Below are positions 53,832 through 63,203 of a DNA stretch of 64,000 nt, one piece after another; within the stretch, counting starts at the first letter, position 1, and every line of letters starts with the position of its first letter. Origin of the DNA: Psychrobacter sp. NG254 (GTDB lineage: Bacteria; Pseudomonadota; Gammaproteobacteria; Pseudomonadales; Moraxellaceae); contig NZ_JADHDA010000001.1 of NCBI RefSeq assembly GCF_015277735.1, positions 434,001 through 498,000 of the forward strand, in the 5' to 3' direction. Both the position numbers and the translations under genes were made by a program. The notes beneath the pieces were generated by a model that searched no databases, was not told the DNA's origin, and saw only the letters and a program-made list of their open reading frames with translations.

Positions 53832-56045
53832 CTAAGACTGAACAGTGACCATCTGCGATGAGCGTTCGGCATGTTGTGCGCGTAGCCAGTTACTTAAATG
53901 CTGCGCTTGCATACGTACGATTGCCTGTTTGATATGGTCAGGGTTTTTTATCAACTCTTGCATCTTCTTTTTTATATTACGTTCGAGTAGAGAGCTGACC
54001 AATTCTTCTATTAAATCATCAAGGCTTAAAACGTTTCTCGCCGTTAATGCTCTATAGAATCCGCCCCAACTGTTACTTAAGGTCGCTTGGCTCGTTGGAT
54101 TAAGGTTTGATAATACAAAATGTGCGGCTGCATTGGCGTCTGTTGGCAAATGTTTTATGCACCGTTTAATAGTAGTGACGACGTCCAATAGTGCTACATC
54201 TTGCAAATCTTCCCATGCAACGGCTCGCAATGCATCGCTTGCGGCTTTTTTCTGGATATGAGCAGGCAGTTTTAAGCTGGTAAGACCTGATTGTCGCCAA
54301 ATATACTCAATAGGATCCTCAATCAAGGCACGTGGTTGAAACAAAAAGCACAGCTGCAATTGCTGACTGATGGTCATGTCACCATCAAAATCTAGCAACG
54401 CATCTTTGGCTTCGACGTTTTGGCTGCGTTTGCCGCCAAGCTTTTGATACACATCATTGTTTAGCAAATAGCGGAAGCTACTGCCTTTGGGTAGAGCAGT
54501 GGTCAATGAGCGCACTTGCGACATGAGCTTGGCTTTACCCTCAGCCAAACTCAGGTCATAACGCTCACTTAAGTATGCAAAAATATATTGTGACAATGGC
54601 ATGGCATTGGTGATTTGCTCACGCATGGCATCGCTGCCCTGACTCTTGATAAAAGTGTCAGGGTCATGATTATTAGGTAAGGTCAGAAACCGCAGCTCTT
54701 TGTCATCAGCCAGTACGGGTAGCGCCACTTCTAGGGTACGCCAAGCGGCTTTTTGTCCGGCGCTATCACCATCGAAACTCAATGTGAGCGTCGGATTGAG
54801 AGTAAGCAGTCGTGAGATTTGGCTCTCATTGATGGCAGTGCCCATCGAGGCAATGGCGCCATAGATACCCGCTTGATAAAGCGCGATGACATCCATATAG
54901 CCCTCGACAACTAACCAGTCATTGGCACGCTGCTGGCGGGATTCATAATAGCCATAGAGCACATGCTGCTTATGAAAAACGGGCGAGTCGGACGAGTTGA
55001 TATACTTGGGCTTTACCTCGTCATCAAGCGCGCGACCACCGAAACCAATCGTACGGCCTTGATTGTCACGAATCGGGAAAATAACCCGATCCCGTAATAG
55101 GTCATAATCGCGTCCAGACTCTGACTGACGCACCAGACCTAATGCCTTTAGACCTTCGATATCTTGTGGAAACTGATGCTCAAGATGCTGCCACCCGAAT
55201 GGCGCATAGCCAAGGCCAAAGGTGTCAAAGATGTCTTCTGTGATACCACGCGATAAAAAGTACTGCATGGCATGAGGATGGGTCGTCAAACTGTGCTGAT
55301 AAAACTGCTGAATTTGCTCTAGCAGCTCGTATAGGTTGCCATCTTTATCTGAGCTGCTGTCTATGCCTTGTAGACTAGTGCTCTCATTGCCATCCGTTAT
55401 CCATGCTGGAGGATGACTCGTATCACTTTGATACTCTAAATCATAACCATCAGTGGGATAAGGGGCGGAGTCGTAGGCATCTAACGGTGGATAGTCGTCA
55501 TAGTTATTGCTGCTGTCACCATAGTGCGGCTGACTGTCATAGTTATCAGTATAGCCATTAATACTCTGATCGGTGCTTTGATCGGAGCTGTGATCAGTGT
55601 TGTGATGAGGAACTTGACTATCTGATGCTGCGCCAGCGCTCGGCTCTCGACGGGTTTGGGTAGGCGGTTTAACACTGATAGCGGGTTTGGCTATTGGGGG
55701 CGGTGCAATAGGTTTAGGCGCACTGCGCTGATAGCTGACGTTTTGACGTTCTTCTTTTGGCACTTCAATGCCAGTTTGGTTCGATAGCTCATTGACCGCT
55801 TCTATAAAAGTCAGACTTTCATAATCACGCAGAAAACTGATGGCATTGCCGCCCACACTACAACCAAAACAGTGGTAGATGTTTTTTTGTGGATTGACAT
55901 AGAAAGAGGGCGATTTTTCACCATGAAAAGGACAGCAGCCCTTAAACTCGTTCCCCGCTCTTTTGAGCGTCGTATGTTTGCCAATGATGCTGACAAGATC
56001 AGCTTGGCTATTAAGTTGTTCAAGGATATGGTTAGGAATGCTCAT
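53832..56045 (-). CDS. dnaG: DNA primase
   Basis: Synthesises primers for replication. The 737 residues have the zinc-binding domain (C38, H41, C59, C62 in CPFHGEKSPSFYV and YHCFGC), then a Pro/Ser/Asp-rich linker at about 104-237 (normal primases have a short one), the polymerase domain with TOPRIM motifs VVEGYMDVIALY and LSFDGDSAGQKAA, and the C-terminal helicase-binding part. E. coli DnaG has 581 residues. A -10-like TATAAT lies about 25 bp upstream. Confidence 0.96.
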   Translation of the reverse strand: MSIPNHILEQLNSQADLVSIIGKHTTLKRAGNEFKGCCPFHGEKSPSFYVNPQKNIYHCFGCSVGGNAISFLRDYESLTFIEAVNELSNQTGIEVPKEERQNVSYQRSAPKPIAPPPIAKPAISVKPPTQTRREPSAGAASDSQVPHHNTDHSSDQSTDQSINGYTDNYDSQPHYGDSSNNYDDYPPLDAYDSAPYPTDGYDLEYQSDTSHPPAWITDGNESTSLQGIDSSSDKDGNLYELLEQIQQFYQHSLTTHPHAMQYFLSRGITEDIFDTFGLGYAPFGWQHLEHQFPQDIEGLKALGLVRQSESGRDYDLLRDRVIFPIRDNQGRTIGFGGRALDDEVKPKYINSSDSPVFHKQHVLYGYYESRQQRANDWLVVEGYMDVIALYQAGIYGAIASMGTAINESQISRLLTLNPTLTLSFDGDSAGQKAAWRTLEVALPVLADDKELRFLTLPNNHDPDTFIKSQGSDAMREQITNAMPLSQYIFAYLSERYDLSLAEGKAKLMSQVRSLTTALPKGSSFRYLLNNDVYQKLGGKRSQNVEAKDALLDFDGDMTISQQLQLCFLFQPRALIEDPIEYIWRQSGLTSLKLPAHIQKKAASDALRAVAWEDLQDVALLDVVTTIKRCIKHLPTDANAAAHFVLSNLNPTSQATLSNSWGGFYRALTARNVLSLDDLIEELVSSLLERNIKKKMQELIKNPDHIKQAIVRMQAQHLSNWLRAQHAERSSQMVTVQS

Positions 56046-56070
56046 ACAAAAAACAGTTTACCATAGGTCA

Positions 56071-56076
56071 ATTATA
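56071..56076 (-). promoter_or_regulatory. Candidate -10 box of dnaG
   Basis: TATAAT on the minus strand, 25 nt before the dnaG ATG and between it and the upstream terminator. No good -35 at 17-nt spacing, so it is only a candidate. Confidence 0.35.
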
Positions 56077-56106
56077 GTGTGGCAGCATTAACGCGTACCG
56101 CTAGAA

Positions 56107-56137
56107 AAATAAGGCCAACGTAGCGTTGGCCTTATTT
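56107..56137. terminator. Terminator of bamD
   Basis: Stem AAATAAGGCCAACG / CGTTGGCCTTATTT with a 3-nt loop and A/T runs on both sides. It lies 50-80 bp after the bamD stop, before the dnaG start. Confidence 0.9.
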
Positions 56138-56184
56138 TTGATATCTATAGACGGTATTAGCGGACATGCAGTCGCTTAAATGGA

Positions 56185-57357
56185 TCAGTTGTTATCGATA
56201 TCAATAGCGTTTTCGATAGGCAATGTGGTACGGCGCGTTGGATTGGTATTTTGTGGATCGACGTTGGCTTCTCGTGCAGCAGAACCAGTACTTGACTGAC
56301 TATCAATACGTTCAGCGGATGCTTCTGGCAACCCTAGACCGATATTGAGACCTGTGTTATTACGTACAGGCGATGTATTAGCTACTGGCGCGTTAGCGCT
56401 AGGCAATCTCAATTGATTGGCGTTACGAATCAGCTGTGTCTTGGTCGCGCCATTATACTCGCCTGTCGCAACAGATGTGTCTTCCATACCTGAGCGACCA
56501 AGCTTGCCAAAGGTCAGTTTGTTGAGCCAAGTGCGATCACGTTTGGTGCTCAGCTTCACGCTGCCATTGCTGGTTAGCATTTTTGGATAGTTGATTTGCA
56601 ACAGGGTCTTATATTCATTCGCCAAATCTGTCAGGCCAAGTTTTTCGTTGCTATAAACTAGGACAGCGATGGCATCTGGAATAGACTCACTCAGTGGGTA
56701 ATACTGAAATACCCACTTGGCACGGTTCACAGCAGCGACATACGCTTCACGCTCGATGTACCAGTTGGCGGCACTCATTTCGCTCTCAGCGAACTGATTA
56801 TAGATAAAGGTCATGCGCTGAGCCGCATCTGGTGTATAGGGGCTGTTTGGATATTTGTTTACCAGCTCTTGGAAATTGGCAAAGGCAATACGCAAGTAAG
56901 CGGTATCACGCTCTGCTTGGTTTAATTTAAATATTTTTAGGCCCTCAGATGAGCCTTCCATATTGGCCACGCCGCGCACATAGTAGGCGTAGCTGACTTG
57001 TGGGTTAGACGGGTACAGGCGAATAAACTGTTCAGCACTTGCTGCTGCAGCTTCGTACTTGTCGATCTGATACTGTGCATACATCATATCAAGCAATGCT
57101 TGCTCAGCGTATTGTCCAGTCGGATAAAAGGTACGCAGATTGGTCAACTCTTCCACACTTTGGATATAGCGACCTTTGTCGATCTGAGTAATCGCATCTG
57201 TATAGTAAGCCTGCTCTGACTTTTCTGCAGTTTCTACTGCCTCAACGTCTTTAGCGCCTGTCAAATTTTTAAAAGTCTGACAACCCACTAAATTGACACT
57301 AAGCGCCAGTAACGTGATTGAGGACAGTTTGATAAACGTATTGCCAACAGCTTGCAT
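56185..57357 (-). CDS. bamD: Outer-membrane assembly lipoprotein BamD
   Basis: TPR-containing lipoprotein of the BAM complex inserting outer-membrane proteins. Signal with lipobox LVGC (cysteine 26 counted from ATG 57357), then TPR repeats (DKGRYIQSVEELTNLRTFYPTGQYAEQALLDM; YEAAAASAEQFIRLYPSNPQVSYAYYVRGVANM; FANFQELVNKYPNSPYTPDAAQRM). GGAG 7 nt upstream decides the ATG. At 390 residues it exceeds E. coli BamD (245) by a C-terminal extension of about 120 residues that is low-complexity. rluD lies divergently upstream, the classic pairing. Confidence 0.95.
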   Translation of the reverse strand: MQAVGNTFIKLSSITLLALSVNLVGCQTFKNLTGAKDVEAVETAEKSEQAYYTDAITQIDKGRYIQSVEELTNLRTFYPTGQYAEQALLDMMYAQYQIDKYEAAAASAEQFIRLYPSNPQVSYAYYVRGVANMEGSSEGLKIFKLNQAERDTAYLRIAFANFQELVNKYPNSPYTPDAAQRMTFIYNQFAESEMSAANWYIEREAYVAAVNRAKWVFQYYPLSESIPDAIAVLVYSNEKLGLTDLANEYKTLLQINYPKMLTSNGSVKLSTKRDRTWLNKLTFGKLGRSGMEDTSVATGEYNGATKTQLIRNANQLRLPSANAPVANTSPVRNNTGLNIGLGLPEASAERIDSQSSTGSAAREANVDPQNTNPTRRTTLPIENAIDIDNN

Positions 57358-58212
57358 ACTTCTTCTCCGACACAAGAGGCATAATAGCAGCAGCGCTATT
57401 ATGCTATATAAAAGGTTAATGGTAAAAATGATATCATGACACCAGCCATGAGCGTGTTATTGAGCATGCTAATAAAGCGATCTTTTAATCAATACAGCTT
57501 TTATGGAATGCAGTTTTTGTTATAACGCATGTGACGGACACCTCTGTGTCTGATACATGCGTGTTATATAAGTTATATCAATAGAACTTATATAAAAGCT
57601 TGCAACACATCGTATGCAATCGTCTTCAAAGGGTTTAGATGATTTATATTGTCGATAAATAACAACAATAGTAAAATATAACGCCGCAATGCTGCAATAT
57701 AAATATAGTGCCATAGCATACAGCAAAACATGGCTATACTTTATAGAATAACAGTGACGCCGTCTATTTTTTCACCATCTATTCTTCATCTACGTTGTTT
57801 CGATGGCTAGATTCATTTGATAGGTATTGATTGTGTAGGCAGTTTAACATGAGCATTTCGCGTGAGCGATATAGAATGTCATCAGCATGGACAAATATAC
57901 AGTAAATTACAGCAATGTCATGTTCTAGAGAGTTAACCTGCACCAATTAGCAGGGTAGGCGATAGCCTAAATCTAGTAGATAGCGCACAGCTTCTATAGG
58001 GCTTGGACGCGGGGCATGGTACACTATAGCGGCACGGCCTCTGCCTTTTTGCTTTTAATTGCCTATCGCTACTGGCAATCTCTCAAAAAATAGCCAGCCG
58101 ATTTTATACTGTTATCTCTACCGTCATTTCACCAACCGTGTCGTGACTTTGTAAGATATAGACTATAAGACACAGATTTGCCATAGATACATTTGTTATA
58201 AATAATAATGCC
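57358..58212. other. bamD-rluD divergent region with two inverted repeats
   Basis: About 850 bp without a supported gene. Inverted repeats lie at 57527-57560 and 57564-57595 (see the repeat entry). Divergent promoters are expected; the longest frame (57520-57726, minus) overlaps these repeats and is unsupported. Confidence 0.4.
57527..57595. repeat. Two adjacent inverted repeats
   Basis: First (57527-57560): GCATGT ... ACATGC outer arms with inner GACAC / GTGTC. Second (57564-57595): TTATATAAGTT / AACTTATATAA, a perfect 11-bp pair around 10 nt. No T-run follows; could be paired RNA stems or operator sites. Confidence 0.7.
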
Positions 58213-59433
58213 ATGACCATCAACTTATCACTGAATCAATCGCGAGATACTGATTCATCAGCACAAGAGCCACCAATGCCAAATAACGTTTTAAATGATA
58301 ATGAATTACCTGATAACCAGACAATGACTGATGAGCAACTGCACGATGATGTGCAGGATAACGATGACATGCTCGATGAAGACAGTCATGGTATTGACGA
58401 TGGCGACATTGATGATGACAATATTGACGGCGATGACGATGAACCCTCGGTAGCTGGTCAAGCCGTGCCGGTGATTGTGGATATGACGCACATTGTCACA
58501 GAAGATCAGTCTGGTCTGCGCATTGATAAAGTTGCTTCACTGGCGTTTGCAGATTTTTCGCGAGTACAGCTACAAGGCTGGATCACGGACGGTAGCTTGC
58601 TATATAACGGCAGTGTGCAAAAGCCCAAAGTCCGTGTTAAAGCAGAGGATGTATTACAGCTATCGACAACCTTGCAGCAGCATAGCGAAGATCAACCAGA
58701 GAATATAGACATCGATGTGGTCTATGAAGATGATGAAGTACTGGTCATAAATAAGCCTGTTGGTATGGTCGTGCACCCTGGCGCTGGTAATCAGACAGGT
58801 ACTTTGGTCAATGCCTTGCTTTACCATTATCCGCAGCAGCATCATTTGCCGCGTGCAGGTTTGGTACACCGTATTGACAAAGACACCTCTGGATTACTAC
58901 TCATTGGTAAAACCAAACCTGCACAAATGGCATTGATGGAGCAGCTAAAAGACAAATCTGTTTATCGTCATTATAAATGTGTGGTAGCAGGTGACAAAGC
59001 AAGCTTAATGCGCCATCGCCGCATCGATGCACCGATCGGCCGACATCGTACTCAGCGTACCAAAATGACAGTCATGACAGCAGGGCGCGAGGCAGTCACG
59101 CATCTATTGAATGTCACCCCGCTCAATGGCAACTACTGTCTACTCGATGTCGGGTTAGAGACGGGTCGTACACATCAGATTCGTGTGCATCTGAGTCATA
59201 TTACTTATCCACTGGTGGGTGACCGTGTCTATGGTGGTCGTCGTCAATTGCGTGCAGGATTGACAGAGGCGCAGCGCCAAGCGATTAATAATTTCCCGCG
59301 TCAGGCATTGCATGCTTATACCTTGGGTTTTGTGCATCCAATGACCGGAGAAGATGTTGAGGTGACCACGCCGCTACCTGAAGACATGGAGCAGTTAATA
59401 GCCGTGCTCAGTGACGGCTATGATGACGAATAA
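58213..59433 (+). CDS. rluD: 23S rRNA pseudouridine synthase RluD
   Basis: Forms pseudouridines 1911/1915/1917 in helix 69 of 23S rRNA. 406 residues (E. coli 326): an Asp-rich, acidic N-terminus (about 20-85), S4 domain (GLRIDKVASLAFADFSRVQLQGWI), then catalytic LVHRIDKDTSGLLLIGKT and GRTHQIRVHLSHITYPLVGD. bamD is divergent upstream, as in E. coli. pgeF follows 139 bp later. Confidence 0.94.
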   Translation: MTINLSLNQSRDTDSSAQEPPMPNNVLNDNELPDNQTMTDEQLHDDVQDNDDMLDEDSHGIDDGDIDDDNIDGDDDEPSVAGQAVPVIVDMTHIVTEDQSGLRIDKVASLAFADFSRVQLQGWITDGSLLYNGSVQKPKVRVKAEDVLQLSTTLQQHSEDQPENIDIDVVYEDDEVLVINKPVGMVVHPGAGNQTGTLVNALLYHYPQQHHLPRAGLVHRIDKDTSGLLLIGKTKPAQMALMEQLKDKSVYRHYKCVVAGDKASLMRHRRIDAPIGRHRTQRTKMTVMTAGREAVTHLLNVTPLNGNYCLLDVGLETGRTHQIRVHLSHITYPLVGDRVYGGRRQLRAGLTEAQRQAINNFPRQALHAYTLGFVHPMTGEDVEVTTPLPEDMEQLIAVLSDGYDDE

Positions 59434-59572
59434 ATAAATACTGCTGATACAGTCATACTGTTTTGATGGTAAGCATGTGCTAAGTGACAATATATTAAGC
59501 GACAGTGCGCTACGTGATAATATGCTACGTGGCAGTATATGAGCGACAGTACGCTAAAAGGGTAAATCAGCC

Positions 59573-60454
59573 ATGACAAACATGACAAATCGCGTTCCTA
59601 TGACCATGCTGGCACAATTTGATGAGGTGGCGATTTTTCAAACGGCTGCCTTTGCCCATAATGATGTCGACGAACCTGCTGCCCAAAACCAACGTATAGG
59701 GCAGAAAGGTCAAGCAAACTACGGTGAGCTAAATCTGGGTCTACATGTCCATGATAATGCCACAAAAGTACTAGACAATCGTATGCGTCTGCTGACGGCT
59801 CTCAATGAGCAGCTGGCAGATGATCTAACAGATCAGCGTCACGCCATCAATAGCTTGCATTGGGTTAGTCAAGTGCATGGCAAAGAGGTTCATAATGTTG
59901 ATGTGACAGCGCTGAGTATGTCGCCGATGGCAGCAGATGCGATAGTCAGTCAGCAACATGGTCGCGGATTGGCAATCATGACGGCAGACTGTGTACCCAT
60001 TGTTTTATATCAGCCAACCAGTGGTAAGATTGCAGCGATTCATGCAGGCTGGCAAGGATTGGCCTGCGGTGTGATAAAAGAGACTGTTAATCGCTTTACC
60101 GATTCAAGCCCTATTCAAGCTTGGATAGGAGTTTGTATTAGTCAGGCGAATTACGAAGTGAATACAGACGTTCGCGATAAGTTGTTGGCTGGGTGTATAA
60201 CGAACCAAACTTTATCAGACAAACATATTGATGATTTTGTGGCACTATTTTCTATACCGTCTCACAATGACAAAATTAAGCTTGATTTACCGAAGCTTGC
60301 AGCCATGCAGTTAGAAGCGGCTGGTGCTACTGTCATGAACAATTTGCCGGTGGTCTGTAGTTACGCAGATGCTCACTATTACTCGTATCGCCGTCAAACC
60401 CATATGCAGCAGCCGGCAACAGGTCGAATGGCGCTGGTTATCGTACGTCGCTAA
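59573..60454 (+). CDS. pgeF: Polyphenol oxidase / purine nucleosidase-like YfiH (laccase domain)
   Basis: DUF152 protein, now implicated in cleaning up misincorporated amino acids in peptidoglycan precursors or as a purine nucleoside enzyme. 293 residues with a Zn-type active site: HWVSQVHGKEVH, MTADCVPIVLY and IHAGWQGLACGVI. Long N-terminal extension before FQTAAFAHND. Downstream of rluD in the same direction, matching the common rluD-yfiH order. Ends at a strong terminator. Confidence 0.88.
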   Translation: MTNMTNRVPMTMLAQFDEVAIFQTAAFAHNDVDEPAAQNQRIGQKGQANYGELNLGLHVHDNATKVLDNRMRLLTALNEQLADDLTDQRHAINSLHWVSQVHGKEVHNVDVTALSMSPMAADAIVSQQHGRGLAIMTADCVPIVLYQPTSGKIAAIHAGWQGLACGVIKETVNRFTDSSPIQAWIGVCISQANYEVNTDVRDKLLAGCITNQTLSDKHIDDFVALFSIPSHNDKIKLDLPKLAAMQLEAAGATVMNNLPVVCSYADAHYYSYRRQTHMQQPATGRMALVIVRR

Positions 60455-60494
60455 AAAATTTCTAATGATTATTGATAAAAAAACCGTTCAAAAT

Positions 60495-60528
60495 AAAAAA
60501 AACAGCAGATTATTCTGCTGTTTTTTTA
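60495..60528. terminator. Bidirectional terminator after pgeF
   Basis: Stem AAAAAAAACAGCAGA / TCTGCTGTTTTTTT with a TTAT loop; T-runs both ways serve pgeF and the convergent transporter gene. Confidence 0.93.
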
Positions 60529-60575
60529 TTGAAGTACCGATTAAGTACTAGATCTGCATTATTACAACATATGTA

Positions 60576-61829
60576 TTAACACACGGAGTCGCTAGACTTT
60601 GGCACTGATAAGCCAAATAAAGGACGTAAATACAGTGCTAAAAACGTACCTGCCATTGCTAGTATGCCCCAAATATAACCATGTAAGCTAAAAGAAGCGA
60701 TGCCACCAAAGTAAGCCCCGATATTACAGCCGAACGCTAGACGTGCGCCATATCCCATCATCAATCCGCCGATAACTGATGCGGCAAAGTTACCTGCAGT
60801 AATCTTAGTGAATTTGAACAAGCCACCAGCAGCAGAGGCGATAAACGCGCCAATGATGATGCCGATATTTAATACAGTGGTTGAATCTGCAAATATAGAT
60901 GCCTCAAGCGCTGCTGCATTAGCCCCTTGCCAGTAGCCCCAGCTGGCCACATCCATGCCAAAACCACTCGCAATTTTAGAGCCCCATAATGTAAATGCCG
61001 ACGTAATGCCCCATGGTTGTCCACGTGTGAGTAATGTCAGACCGTTGAGTAGAGCCAAGACGATTGCGGCAGCAAATAGCGGCCAAGAACCACGAAAGAT
61101 TCGTTTCCAACCAGACTCAGAAGGTACAGGCGCCATCTTAGGTGCGTTTCTCTTTTTTTCAATAACCAATGTTACCCATGCGATAATAGCAAATATCGCA
61201 AGCGACAGTAGCCATGCACCTGTATAACCGAGACCTGTAGAGGTTGCTAAAGAGAAAGGCGCATAAGCGGGCATTTCTTCCGTCCAGAATGGCAAGTGAT
61301 AAGCGCCAATCGTGGCGCCTACTATAAAGAAAATAAAGGTAATGAACATAACAGAACGTCCACCGCCTACCGCATAGAGCGTACCAGAGGCGCAGCCGCC
61401 GCCCAGTTGCATGCCGATGCCAAATACAAACGCGCCGACGACCAAACTGACCCCTAACGGTGCGACATAGCCTGCGACAGGGCCGCCAAACAGCGTCGTG
61501 CCATAAGCAAGAATAGGCGCAAATAACGTGACAGCAACTGCCAGCATCAGCATATGCGAGCGCATCGCCTGACCGTTACCCACTGCCATCATACGTCTAA
61601 AAGCAGACGTAAAGCCAAAGCGAGCATGAAAAAGGGTATAGCCTAATAATAGACCAATGCCAAGTAATAGTGATTGAGAGATATGTTGAGTGGCTAGTAG
61701 GTATGCAAGCACAATCAATCCGACGATGCCGCCTCCCATAATCAAAGGTTTCTGAGGCGCATTTAAAACGAGGTCATCTCTAATGATAGGATCTTTTGTA
61801 TCGTTTACAGGTTGGACGAGAGTAGTCAA
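60576..61829 (-). CDS. YeeE/YedE-family (TsuA-like) sulfur-compound transporter
   Basis: Inner-membrane protein of 417 residues with about ten helices and two repeats of the YeeE/YedE fold. Conserved cysteines lie in GGGCASGTLYAVGGG and AFGCNIGAYFGG, the route for thiosulfate in TsuA. No sulfurtransferase (TsuB-type) gene is adjacent, so substrate is inferred by family only. Monocistronic. Confidence 0.82.
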   Translation of the reverse strand: MTTLVQPVNDTKDPIIRDDLVLNAPQKPLIMGGGIVGLIVLAYLLATQHISQSLLLGIGLLLGYTLFHARFGFTSAFRRMMAVGNGQAMRSHMLMLAVAVTLFAPILAYGTTLFGGPVAGYVAPLGVSLVVGAFVFGIGMQLGGGCASGTLYAVGGGRSVMFITFIFFIVGATIGAYHLPFWTEEMPAYAPFSLATSTGLGYTGAWLLSLAIFAIIAWVTLVIEKKRNAPKMAPVPSESGWKRIFRGSWPLFAAAIVLALLNGLTLLTRGQPWGITSAFTLWGSKIASGFGMDVASWGYWQGANAAALEASIFADSTTVLNIGIIIGAFIASAAGGLFKFTKITAGNFAASVIGGLMMGYGARLAFGCNIGAYFGGIASFSLHGYIWGILAMAGTFLALYLRPLFGLSVPKSSDSVC

Positions 61830-62385
61830 GGTAATAGCTTCCTTATCCGATGATGTTATCAGATATCATTTTTATAAGAGTTTATGTTGGTATGTTTGCG
61901 CAGGTTTGCAGAATTGAAAACGGTGTTTTGATTAATTCTATTCATTTGGTTAAAGATTAAGAAGGGTGATATCTTAATCCTATTGTCCTTAATGTAAACA
62001 CGGGAACATTAGAAAAATTAGAATTATTATATGAAAATATGGAATAAAGGAGCTACTATTCATATTATCGATGTTGATAGCTGCCTATATAGTTGATAGT
62101 TATAAATATATAAATTATTAGAGTCTTGTTTACACTGCTTTATCAGCTAGTATGGTCTGCTTTTTTATGCAATATGGATTAAGAGTCTCTGGAATCTCAT
62201 TAGCCAGACTTTAACAAATAGCTTAAAAAGAAACGGACGTCTGATACAATGGGCTTGAATTTAATAAAGTTCATCGCATATAAACCAACGCGTATGTTTA
62301 TTCGTTTGTATGCTGTGGCCCCTCGTGAGTCATCAAACCTGTTATAGATTTATTATCCAACCAATTATCCATTATTAGAGTATGT
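61830..62385. other. Divergent gene-free region
   Basis: About 555 bp, A+T-rich; no gene, RNA or repeat that I recognise. Confidence 0.3.
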
Positions 62386-63003
62386 ATGAATACACCTGCT
62401 AAATCACCAGACACATCCACCTTTACTGATAACGTGCCTAATGTATCAATTGCGGTCATTTTTCATAGCAATTATGGTCATACAAAACGTGTCGCTGAAG
62501 CGATCGTACAAGGCGCACATCAGCAATTGCCAGAGGGGCAAGCTAAGGCAGTCGATGTTTATGATGTTGATTGGGATTATTTGGATCAGGCGGATTTGCT
62601 GGTATTTGGTAGTGCGGTATATATGGGTAGCGTGACTGCTGAATTTAAGACCTTTATGGATGAGACGTCTAAGCGCTGGTACCATCGTAAATGGGAAGGC
62701 AAGTGGGCAGCTGCGTTTGCCAACTCGGGTGGACTGAGTGGTGATAAGCTTGCTGTGTTACAACAGATTTCTCTCTATGCCATGCAACATGGTATGAACT
62801 GGATTGGTCTGCCGCTCATGCCAACAGGTCATGAACCCCATGATTTGAACCGCTTATCGAGCTTTTTGGGATTGATGACCCAATCTCTCGATGGCCCGCC
62901 TGAAGAGACGCCAGGGGCAGGAGATATCGATACTGCCATTTGGTTTGGTGATCATCTGGCGAAGACGATTATCAAGCATCAGCCAGCGGACACGAAACGT
63001 TAA
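62386..63003 (+). CDS. Flavodoxin-like NAD(P)H:quinone oxidoreductase
   Basis: 205 residues with a flavodoxin fold: IAVIFHSNYGHTKRVAEAI (FMN phosphate loop, about 24-42), LVFGSAVYMGSVTAEFKTFMDETSKRW and AAFANSGGLSGDKLAVLQQI. Related to WrbA-type two-electron quinone reductases and the NAD(P)H dehydrogenase/flavodoxin group. The first 20 residues are a polar extension. A terminator follows. Confidence 0.82.
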   Translation: MNTPAKSPDTSTFTDNVPNVSIAVIFHSNYGHTKRVAEAIVQGAHQQLPEGQAKAVDVYDVDWDYLDQADLLVFGSAVYMGSVTAEFKTFMDETSKRWYHRKWEGKWAAAFANSGGLSGDKLAVLQQISLYAMQHGMNWIGLPLMPTGHEPHDLNRLSSFLGLMTQSLDGPPEETPGAGDIDTAIWFGDHLAKTIIKHQPADTKR

Positions 63004-63036
63004 GAACAGCTAAAGCTCACAGGTTAATAAAACTGG

Positions 63037-63068
63037 AAAGCAGACATCGTCGATGTCTGCTTTTTTTT
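63037..63068. terminator. Terminator after the flavodoxin gene
   Basis: Stem AAAGCAGACATCG / CGATGTCTGCTTT and eight T on the plus strand; the minus side also has few A/T, so it may serve the convergent small lipoprotein gene. Confidence 0.9.
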
Positions 63069-63077
63069 GTGCCACTT

Positions 63078-63203
63078 TTATTGAGCGACAAGTTTTGCAG
63101 GAGCGGAGGTAACTGGTATAGGATTGTCAACGAACTGAAAGGATTGGCAACCTGTCAGCAGAAGCATCGTTGCTAGTAGATAGCCAAAGGCTAATGACTT
63201 CAT
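63078..63203 (-). CDS. Very small lipoprotein (41 residues)
   Basis: From ATG 63203: MKSLAFGYLLATMLLLTGCQ, with lipobox LLTGC (cysteine 19), then a short Pro/Val-rich mature part ending PAKLVAQ and stop at 63078. GAGAG lies about 6 nt upstream. Entericidin-like in size but without its sequence. Below the usual length cut-off. Convergent with the flavodoxin gene. Confidence 0.65.
   Translation of the reverse strand: MKSLAFGYLLATMLLLTGCQSFQFVDNPIPVTSAPAKLVAQ

Noticed and set aside
57520..57726. 68-codon frame between bamD and rluD
   Set aside because: Overlaps the inverted repeats and has no start signal or conserved pattern.
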